Positions 1 to 4,982 of a DNA stretch of 7,822 nucleotides are shown one piece after another. Source of the stretch: Chloroflexota bacterium (GTDB taxonomy: Bacteria > Chloroflexota > Limnocylindria > Limnocylindrales > CSP1-4). Positions within the stretch are counted from its first letter, which is position 1, and each line of letters begins with the position of its first letter. The position numbers and the translations under genes were made by a program. The DNA is taken from the NCBI GenBank assembly GCA_005881055.1, contig VBHW01000003.1, positions 1-7,822 on the forward strand, read 5' to 3'. The notes beneath the pieces were generated by a model. It saw nothing but the letters and a program-made list of their open reading frames with translations. It had not been told where the DNA came from and searched no databases.

Positions 1-360
1 GTCGTCGGCGTCGAAGTGGCTATACGCGACGTCCGGAACCGTCCGCCCCGAGCGCCGGAGCGCCGACTCCTCGCGCCGCTCGCCGTACGTCTCGGCGGCG
101 CCCCAGTGGACGTGGTAGCGGCTCTTCGAGTCGATGCCGCCCATGTCGATGCACTCCACCGGGCACGCCTGGGCGCACTGGAAGCACGTCTCGCACTTCA
201 GCGTGCCGTACTCGTCGTACAGGAGCTGCAGGCGGCCCCGGAACTTCGCCGGCATCTCCTGCCGGACCTCCGGGTAGCGGATCGTCGCCTTCGGCTCGAA
301 GAAGCGGATCAGGGTCGTCGCCATGCCCCTGGCGATCCCGAGACCGGGCAGGAAGCTCAC
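1..360 (-). CDS. nuoI: NADH-quinone oxidoreductase subunit I (NuoI), N-terminal 120 residues, cut by window edge
   Basis: NuoI is the ferredoxin-like subunit of complex I whose two 4Fe-4S clusters (N6a, N6b) pass electrons toward NuoB. The visible part starts SFLPGLGIARGMATTL, the usual amphipathic N-terminus of the family, followed by KFRGRLQLLYDEYGTLK and the first cluster motif CETCFQCAQACP (residues 56-67). The GTG start at 360 is preferred over the ATG at 324 because GAGGG (372-368) lies 7 bases upstream and because the GLxxGxxxTL segment is normally part of the protein. The gene begins 10 bases after the nuoH stop. Odd: the second CxxCxxCxxxCP motif, expected about 39 residues after the first, is absent; residues 71-120 have no cysteine and include HVHWGAAETYGERREESALRR. 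The rest of the gene lies outside the window, so a displaced second motif or a fused extra domain cannot be judged. Confidence 0.9.
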   Translation of the reverse strand, partial: MSFLPGLGIARGMATTLIRFFEPKATIRYPEVRQEMPAKFRGRLQLLYDEYGTLKCETCFQCAQACPVECIDMGGIDSKSRYHVHWGAAETYGERREESALRRSGRTVPDVAYSHFDADD

Positions 361-370
361 GCCCTCGCCC

Positions 371-1714
371 TCAGCGCCCGACCACGACGATCGCCGCGGC
401 CGTCACGAACAGGTTCAGCAGCGAGGCCGGGAGGAGCCACTTCCACGCGAAGGCCATGAGCTGGTCGATCCGCACCCGGGGCAGCGTCCCGCGCATCCAC
501 ACGAACGTGAAGACGAACCCGTACGTCTTCGCGAGGAACCAGAAGAGGCCGGCGACCCAGTCGAGGCTGATGAACGCCCAGCCCGCGACCGCGACGATCA
601 CGAGCAGGTTGAACAGGACGAAGCCGATGACGATCGCCTGCCACCAGGGCATCGAGCTGCGGGCGATCCAGAACGGCGCGGCGAGGACGAGCGTCCCGAT
701 GACCGGCACGACCGCGAGCGCGATGAGGAGGCCGATGCCCAGGCTCCCTGGGTCGATCGCCGCGTGGACCGGCCACGGCCAGTCGAACGGCGCGGTCCAG
801 CCGCCGAAGAACAGCGTCACCGTCAGTGCCGAGATGATGAAGACGTTGACGTACTCCGCGAAGAAGAAGAACCCGAAGCGCATGCCCGAGTACTCGGTCG
901 CGAAGCCGGCCACGATCTCGCTGTCGGCTTCCGTGAGGTCGAACGGCGTGCGGTTCGCCTCCGCGGTCGCGGCGATGAAGAAGATCAGCGCCCCGAGCGG
1001 CTGTCGGAAGACGTTCCAGTCGAGGAACGACCCGGACTGCATGAGCACGATCTGGTTCAGGCTCATCGTGCCGGCGAGGAGGATGAGCCCGACGACCGAG
1101 AGCGTGAGCGGGATCTCGTAGCTCACGACCTGGGCCGCGGAGCGCAGGCCGCCGAGAAGCGAGTACTTGTTGAAGCTCGACCAGCCGGCCATGAGGAGCC
1201 CGACGACCGACAGTCCGCCGATCGCGAAGAAGTACAGGAGCCCGAGGTTGAGGTCCTGCCCGAAGAGGCCCGGTGCGAACGGGATGACGAGCAGGCTCAT
1301 GACGCTCGCGAGGTAGACGACGACCGGCGCCCACGTGAAGACGGTCGAGTCGACGCCGGTCGGGGTGAAGTCCTCCTTCACGAGCACCTTGAGCCCGTGG
1401 ACGACCGATAGCAGCGTGCCCCACGGCCCCACGCGGTCCGGCCCGAGGCGCAGGTTCATGAGCGCGATGACCTTCATCTCCATGTAGATGATCACGAAGG
1501 CCGTCGGCACGCTCATGAGGAGGACCGCCGTCGCCGCGACGGCGAAGCGGACGATCGGCAGGTTGGCCGCGAGGACGTCGACGATCGTCCCGCCGAACAG
1601 CGTGATGACGAGGACGAGCGGGACGAGCAGCGCGACGAGGATCGGCACGCCGATGAAGACGGCCCTGCCGGCGAGCGTCAGCCGGCTCCATGTCCTTCCG
1701 ACCGCGGCCGTCAC
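371..1714 (-). CDS. nuoH: NADH-quinone oxidoreductase subunit H (NuoH), long form
   Basis: NuoH is the membrane subunit that builds the quinone chamber together with NuoB and NuoD and links quinone reduction to proton pumping. The 447-residue protein is highly hydrophobic and shows the family signatures: LRLGPDRVGPWG (88-99), HGLKVLVKEDFTP (106-118), EANRTPFDLTEADSE (252-266), GFATEYSGMRFGFFFFAEY (270-288) and RGTLPRVRIDQLM (408-420). The GTG start overlaps the nuoD stop as GTGA, a layout that favours translational coupling. It is longer than the usual 320-400 residues. The excess lies between GGW (304-306) and WFLAK (392-396), where two additional hydrophobic stretches appear at about 325-347 and 359-382. 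Small departures from consensus: EMK (79-81) where ERK is usual, and VHGLK (105-109) where ADGLK is usual. The gene is otherwise intact. Confidence 0.95.
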   Translation of the reverse strand: MTAAVGRTWSRLTLAGRAVFIGVPILVALLVPLVLVITLFGGTIVDVLAANLPIVRFAVAATAVLLMSVPTAFVIIYMEMKVIALMNLRLGPDRVGPWGTLLSVVHGLKVLVKEDFTPTGVDSTVFTWAPVVVYLASVMSLLVIPFAPGLFGQDLNLGLLYFFAIGGLSVVGLLMAGWSSFNKYSLLGGLRSAAQVVSYEIPLTLSVVGLILLAGTMSLNQIVLMQSGSFLDWNVFRQPLGALIFFIAATAEANRTPFDLTEADSEIVAGFATEYSGMRFGFFFFAEYVNVFIISALTVTLFFGGWTAPFDWPWPVHAAIDPGSLGIGLLIALAVVPVIGTLVLAAPFWIARSSMPWWQAIVIGFVLFNLLVIVAVAGWAFISLDWVAGLFWFLAKTYGFVFTFVWMRGTLPRVRIDQLMAFAWKWLLPASLLNLFVTAAAIVVVGR

Positions 1715-2940
1715 TTGTCGACGCCGCCCATGATCGGGTCGAGCGACGCCATGACCGCCATCGTGTCCGCGACGAGGTTGCCGGGCATGACGAGGCCGAC
1801 CGTCTGGAGGTTGACGAAGCTCGGGTCGTGGATCCGCATCCGGAACGGCTGGTCGGTCCCGTCGCTGATCGCGTACGTCGCGTACTGGCCGCGCGGGCCC
1901 TCGACCGCCGCGTACGCACGTCCCGGCCGCGGGCGGAGGAGGCGCGGCAGCTTGGCGATGACCGGGCCGTCGGGCATCTCGTGGAGGCACTGGTCGATGA
2001 TCCGGATGCTCTGGCGGATCTCGTCCATGCGCAGGAGGTAGCGGGCGAGGCAGTCGCCCTCCGCCCGCGTGACGACGTCGAAGTCGAGCTCGGGGTACAC
2101 GGAATACGGGTGCGCCCGGCGGACGTCGAAGGGGACGCCGGTCGCCCGCAGGTTCGGGCCGGAGAGGCACATCCGGAGGGCCGTCTCGCTGTCGACGACG
2201 CCGAGGCCGCGCATCCGCCGGACGAAGATCTCGTTCTCGTTGAGGAGCGCGAGCTCGGCCTCGAGCTGGCTCGTCGCGTGGCTCATCCAGCGGCCGAGGC
2301 GGCTCATGAAGTCGTGGTTGAGGTCGCCGTTGACGCCGCCGATCCGGTAGTAGTTGAAGAGCATCCGCTGGCCGGTGACGCCGGCCAGCATCTCGACGAT
2401 CTCGTCGCGCTCGATGAAGCCCCACAGGATCGGCGTGAGGCCGCCGAGGTCGAGGGCCATCCAGCCGACGAACATGATGTGGCTCATGACCCGGTTGAGC
2501 TCGCCCGTGAGGACGCGGATGTACTCGGCCCGGCGAGGCACCTGGACGTCGAGGAGCTTCTCGAACGCGATGACCGGCGCCCACTCCATGAACAGCGAGC
2601 TCACGTACTCGAGCGGGTCCGTGTAGCAGATCGCCTGGTGGTAGTCGGCGTTCTCGCAGAGCTTCTCGACGCCCCGGTGGAGGTAGCCGAGGACCGGATC
2701 GAGGTCGACGACCTGCTCGCCGCGGATCTTGAGGACGACCCGGAGGACGCCGTGCGTCGACGGGTGCTGGGGCCCGATGTTGATGAACATCTCCCCGTCG
2801 CCGAGCGTGTAGAACTCGGCCTCGCGCTCCGTCCGCGGCGGATACGGCGGGATCGGCTCGAAGACCCCGATCTGCTCGTCGAGCGTGACGCGCGGGTCGT
2901 CGGCGGAGGCGTGCGAGCCGGGATGCTGGGCGGTCGTCAT
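1711..2940 (-). CDS. nuoD: NADH-quinone oxidoreductase subunit D (NuoD), 49-kDa subunit homologue
   Basis: NuoD is a peripheral-arm subunit related to the large subunit of NiFe hydrogenases; with NuoB it forms the quinone-binding site near cluster N2. At 409 residues it has the usual length. Clear signatures are NIGPQHPSTHGVLR (54-67), GYLHRGVEKL (85-94), RVLTGELNRVMSHI, YYRIGGVNGDLNHDF and the C-terminal DPIMGGVDK. H63 and Y112 sit at the spacing of the two quinone headgroup ligands (H38 and Y87 in Thermus). R89 in the LHRG motif corresponds to the mitochondrial arginine dimethylated by NDUFAF7. Odd: the normally conserved (D/P)R(L/M)DY before the quinone tyrosine reads DPLEY (108-112). It starts with ATG 13 bases after the nuoC stop and ends in a 4-base overlap with nuoH. 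NuoD is separate from NuoC, unlike the NuoCD fusion of enterobacteria. Confidence 0.97.
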   Translation of the reverse strand: MTTAQHPGSHASADDPRVTLDEQIGVFEPIPPYPPRTEREAEFYTLGDGEMFINIGPQHPSTHGVLRVVLKIRGEQVVDLDPVLGYLHRGVEKLCENADYHQAICYTDPLEYVSSLFMEWAPVIAFEKLLDVQVPRRAEYIRVLTGELNRVMSHIMFVGWMALDLGGLTPILWGFIERDEIVEMLAGVTGQRMLFNYYRIGGVNGDLNHDFMSRLGRWMSHATSQLEAELALLNENEIFVRRMRGLGVVDSETALRMCLSGPNLRATGVPFDVRRAHPYSVYPELDFDVVTRAEGDCLARYLLRMDEIRQSIRIIDQCLHEMPDGPVIAKLPRLLRPRPGRAYAAVEGPRGQYATYAISDGTDQPFRMRIHDPSFVNLQTVGLVMPGNLVADTMAVMASLDPIMGGVDK

Positions 2941-2953
2941 GGTCGCTCGACGC

Positions 2954-3505
2954 TCAGGACGAGGTCGCCTGCCGAACGACGTCGTCCGGCGCGGCGTTGC
3001 GCGGCGCGTGGACCTGCTCGAGGTGGCGGACGCCCATCGCCGGGGATCGGGACGCGTCGTCCGCGAGGAAGAAGTCCTTGCGCAGCGGGAAGCTCGTGTA
3101 GTCGGGCGGCATGTAGATCCGTCGCAGGTCGCGGTTGCCCTCGAAGATGATCCCGAACATGTCGTACGCCTCGCGCTCCTGCCACTCGGCGCCCTTCCAC
3201 AGGAAGGTCACCGAGGGCACGCGCGGGTCGTCGCGCGGCAGGCCGTCGGCGATCACGCGGATCCAGTCCGGGCTCGTGTCGCTCCCCACGTGGTAGACGA
3301 CCTGCATGACGCGGCCGGTGTCGACGCCGCACAGGTCGGCGAGGAACTTGAAGCGGAACTCGGGCTCGTCATGGAGGGCCCGCATGACCTGGGCGACGTC
3401 GGCCGGCCCGATCCGCATCTCGGTCTCGTCGTGGCGCTGCCGGATGGGGCCGGTGAGCACGTCGGAGAAGCGGCCGTCGAGACGGCGGCGGAGCGCTCGA
3501 TCCAT
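2954..3505 (-). CDS. nuoC: NADH-quinone oxidoreductase subunit C (NuoC), 30-kDa subunit homologue
   Basis: NuoC is a cofactor-free subunit of the connecting arm of complex I that packs against NuoD and NuoB. The 183-residue protein carries the family hallmark near its C-terminus: WKGAEWQEREAYDMFGIIF (103-121), then RRIYMPPDYTSFPLRKDF (128-145). These match the consensus with WxEREayDmfGi and PLRKD. The N-terminal half (about 30-100) corresponds to the less conserved alpha/beta part. The ATG at 3505 follows the nuoB stop by 4 bases and gives a normal family length. There is no sign of fusion to NuoD, truncation or frameshift. The last 30 or so residues after the RKDF motif are family-variable tail. 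Confidence 0.96.
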   Translation of the reverse strand: MDRALRRRLDGRFSDVLTGPIRQRHDETEMRIGPADVAQVMRALHDEPEFRFKFLADLCGVDTGRVMQVVYHVGSDTSPDWIRVIADGLPRDDPRVPSVTFLWKGAEWQEREAYDMFGIIFEGNRDLRRIYMPPDYTSFPLRKDFFLADDASRSPAMGVRHLEQVHAPRNAAPDDVVRQATSS

Positions 3506-3509
3506 CGGG

Positions 3510-4202
3510 TCAGATCCCGTCCGGGACGGTCGGCCCGATGGCGCGCTCCGGCCAATGGCCGCGGCGGTCCTTGACGAGCTGCTGGAGCTTCATCATCCCG
3601 TAGATGAGCCCCTCGGGCCGGGGCGGACAGCCCGGCACGTAGACGTCGACCGGCATGATCCGGTCGATCCCCTGGATCGTCGAGTAGCTCCGCTTGTAGC
3701 GACCCCCCGAGCACGTGCAGTCGCCCATCGCGACGCACCACTTCGGCTCGGGCATCTGCTCCCAGAGCCGGACGAGCGGCCCGGCCATCTTCGTCGTGCA
3801 CGTCCCGGCGACGATGAGGACGTCGGCCTGGCGGGGGCTCGCCCGGAACGGGAACATGCCCCAGCGGTCCATGTCGTTGACGCTCGTCGCGGCCGACATC
3901 ATCTCGATCGCGCAGCAGGCCAGGCCGGACAGGAGCGGCCAGAGGCTGTTCGCGCGGAGCAGGTCGAGGACGTAGTCGGCCTTCGTGGGGATGATCTCGA
4001 GGGCGCCGTTCCAACGCGCATCGTCGCGCGCGGCCGCGCCTGACCTCTCGATCTCGGCGAGGTGGGTGATCTCCGAGGGGCGGCCGCCGTCGTACGCGAG
4101 CGGGTTGCTCGAGTCCCAGAGCGTGTTCGGCACGACGATCGGCTTGACGACCTCGTCCCGGTCGCGCTTCGCGGGCAGGCTCGGCTCGCGGGTCAGTGCC
4201 AC
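3510..4202 (-). CDS. nuoB: NADH-quinone oxidoreductase subunit B (NuoB), cluster N2 subunit
   Basis: NuoB holds the terminal 4Fe-4S cluster N2, which hands electrons to quinone at the interface with NuoD and NuoH. The protein, 230 residues from the chosen start, has the tandem cysteines of LACCAIEMM (C96, C97), MGDCTCSGG (C162) and VPGCPPRPE (C192). These are the four expected N2 ligands with normal spacing. Extra cysteines at 135, 156 and 164 are not required by the family pattern. The GTG start at 4202 is chosen because AAGGGAG lies 7 bases upstream; it overlaps the end of nuoA by 10 bases. This leaves an N-terminal region of about 70 residues before the core (WNGALEIIPTKADYVLDLL...), longer than in many NuoB proteins and of no recognised function. 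A GTG at codon 24 is possible but has no visible ribosome binding site. Confidence 0.96.
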   Translation of the reverse strand: MALTREPSLPAKRDRDEVVKPIVVPNTLWDSSNPLAYDGGRPSEITHLAEIERSGAAARDDARWNGALEIIPTKADYVLDLLRANSLWPLLSGLACCAIEMMSAATSVNDMDRWGMFPFRASPRQADVLIVAGTCTTKMAGPLVRLWEQMPEPKWCVAMGDCTCSGGRYKRSYSTIQGIDRIMPVDVYVPGCPPRPEGLIYGMMKLQQLVKDRRGHWPERAIGPTVPDGI

Positions 4203-4549
4203 GTGAGGACTCCCTTGCGCCACGCGTACGCGAGCCCCAGGAGGAGGATCCCGACGAAGATGAGCATGCTCACGAAGCCGCCGAGCATGAGGTCGCGGAA
4301 GATGAGCGCCCAGAGGTAGATGAAGACGACCTCGATGTCGAACGCGACGAACAGCAGCGCATAGATGTAGAACGAGAGCCCGAACCGCGCGTGGGTGTCG
4401 CCGTACGTGTCGATGCCGCTCTCGTACGGGAGCCCCTTGTGCACGTCGCCCCGGTTGCGGTGCGAGAGCAGCCACGCGGCCCCGATCGTGAGGAAGACGA
4501 ACGAGACGCCCGCGAAGGCGAAGCCGACGATGTACCAGATCGCGGTCAC
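4193..4549 (-). CDS. nuoA: NADH-quinone oxidoreductase subunit A (NuoA)
   Basis: NuoA is a small membrane subunit (ND3 homologue) of complex I; its loop between helices 1 and 2 reaches the quinone site. The 118-residue product shows three membrane segments (about 5-28, 58-82 and 90-110) and the family motifs YESGIDTYGDTHARF (42-56) and FVAFDIEVVFIYLWA (67-81). The usual cysteine of YECG is a serine here, a substitution that also occurs in other bacterial NuoA proteins. The GTG at 4549 is chosen because GAGGT (4558-4554) is close upstream and the length is normal. The open frame continues upstream, but that part looks like non-coding GC-rich sequence. It is the first gene of the operon, behind a 433-base gap with a likely promoter, and overlaps nuoB by 10 bases. 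Confidence 0.95.
   Translation of the reverse strand: MTAIWYIVGFAFAGVSFVFLTIGAAWLLSHRNRGDVHKGLPYESGIDTYGDTHARFGLSFYIYALLFVAFDIEVVFIYLWALIFRDLMLGGFVSMLIFVGILLLGLAYAWRKGVLTWH
4210..4216 (-). promoter_or_regulatory. Shine-Dalgarno sequence of nuoB
   Basis: On the minus strand AAGGGAG lies 7 bases before the GTG at 4202, inside the 3' end of nuoA. It is the clearest ribosome binding site in the operon and decides the nuoB start, because no ATG lies nearby in that frame. Confidence 0.75.
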
Positions 4550-4634
4550 GTGTACCTCATTCGGCCGGCGGCCGACAGGCGAGCGCCGACGGTGGTCTCC
4601 CTCGGACGCGGCCGTACCGGCAGGTACACCGCCC
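4550..4634 (-). promoter_or_regulatory. Structured 5' leader of the nuo operon
   Basis: If transcription starts near 4634, the nuoA transcript has a leader of about 85 bases. Its 5' end carries GTGTACCT (4629-4622), perfectly complementary to AGGTACAC (4557-4550), which contains the ribosome binding site and abuts the nuoA GTG. The 5' arm can instead form a local hairpin, GTACC/GGTAC with a 4-base loop (4627-4614). A second hairpin, TCGGCC/GGCCGA with a 3-base loop (4575-4561), ends 3 bases before the GAGG. A short open frame, GTG at 4629 to TGA at 4546 (27 codons), overlaps the nuoA start as GTGA. The complementarity is seen in the sequence; folding and regulation are inference. Confidence 0.35.
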
Positions 4635-4640
4635 TCACAA

Positions 4641-4649
4641 ATTCTAGCA
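4641..4649 (-). promoter_or_regulatory. Likely promoter of the nuo operon (extended -10)
   Basis: The minus strand reads TGCTAGAAT here, one mismatch from the extended -10 consensus TGnTATAAT, in an AT-richer spot of an otherwise GC-rich gap. It predicts a start of transcription near 4634. No good -35 is visible; the best-placed hexamer, CGGTTC (4669-4664), is weak, which is tolerable for an extended -10 element. It sits where a nuo promoter is needed, after a terminator-like hairpin and before nuoA. Confidence 0.5.
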
Positions 4650-4726
4650 GCGACGCGCTGCACGAACCGCATGGCGGACGGTCGGCGGGTGGCCCGAGGC
4701 CTACCGGGGCACGAGGACGGGCCGGG

Positions 4727-4744
4727 ATAGGGAGATCGCCCTAT
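4727..4744. repeat. Perfect inverted repeat upstream of the nuo promoter
   Basis: ATAGGG and CCCTAT flank a 6-base spacer (AGATCG), giving a perfect 6+6 dyad about 80 bases upstream of the -10 element. There is no T-run on either side, so a terminator is unlikely. It could be an operator for a regulator of nuo, or chance. Confidence 0.3.
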
Positions 4745-4933
4745 TGCCGCGCTGATACGGGCGCGCGCAGGCTGGCGGCGCCATCGGGGACCCGCCGGGG
4801 GCACCGCCGGGGGGCGGCTCGCGAACCTGCACGCGCGCTCGGCGCGATCCGCCCCCCGACCCATTTCCTGGCGCGGGGCCGCGTCAGCCCACCACGCGGC
4901 TCCGGGACATCCGAATGGCCGAACGCACTACCC

Positions 4934-4964
4934 GGCTCGGCGCGACGACGAGGGGAGCCGAGCC
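4934..4964 (-). terminator. Hairpin after the methyltransferase gene, possible terminator
   Basis: GGCTCGGC (4934-4941) and GCCGAGCC (4957-4964) form a perfect 8-pair GC stem with a 15-base loop, beginning 18 bases after the stop codon of the methyltransferase gene. No T-run follows on the minus strand, so it would be an atypical intrinsic terminator or simply an mRNA-end stabilising stem. Confidence 0.35.
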
Positions 4965-4982
4965 CGACGACGCGAGAATCCC

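Larger units (their letters stand above)
4650..4982. other. Intergenic region between the methyltransferase gene and the nuo promoter
   Basis: No gene is supported here. Open frames through the region on either strand are continuations or mirror images of neighbouring frames and have arginine- and proline-rich products without recognisable motifs. It holds a terminator-like hairpin (4934-4964), a perfect short dyad (4727-4744) and a 10-base direct repeat CCGCCGGGGG (4792-4801 and 4804-4813). The remaining sequence is GC-rich and featureless to the eye. Confidence 0.6.

Noticed and set aside
323..1411. Plus-strand open frame antisense to nuoH
   Set aside because: Charged low-complexity product produced by third-position GC bias; NuoH on the other strand is unambiguous.
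1690..3150. Long plus-strand open frame antisense to nuoD and nuoC
   Set aside because: Its product is rich in Asp, Arg, Glu and Val with no motif, a typical mirror image of a GC-rich gene; the minus-strand reading gives clear NuoD and NuoC.
4792..4813. Two copies of CCGCCGGGGG as a tandem repeat or array
   Set aside because: Only two imperfect 12-base units in a GC-rich gap; not enough for a CRISPR, iteron or other functional array.
4550..4864. Upstream extension of the nuoA frame to an ATG at 4864
   Set aside because: The extension is Arg/Pro/Ala-rich without similarity to NuoA, runs through the promoter region and would more than double a subunit of fixed size; the GTG at 4549 has a ribosome binding site.
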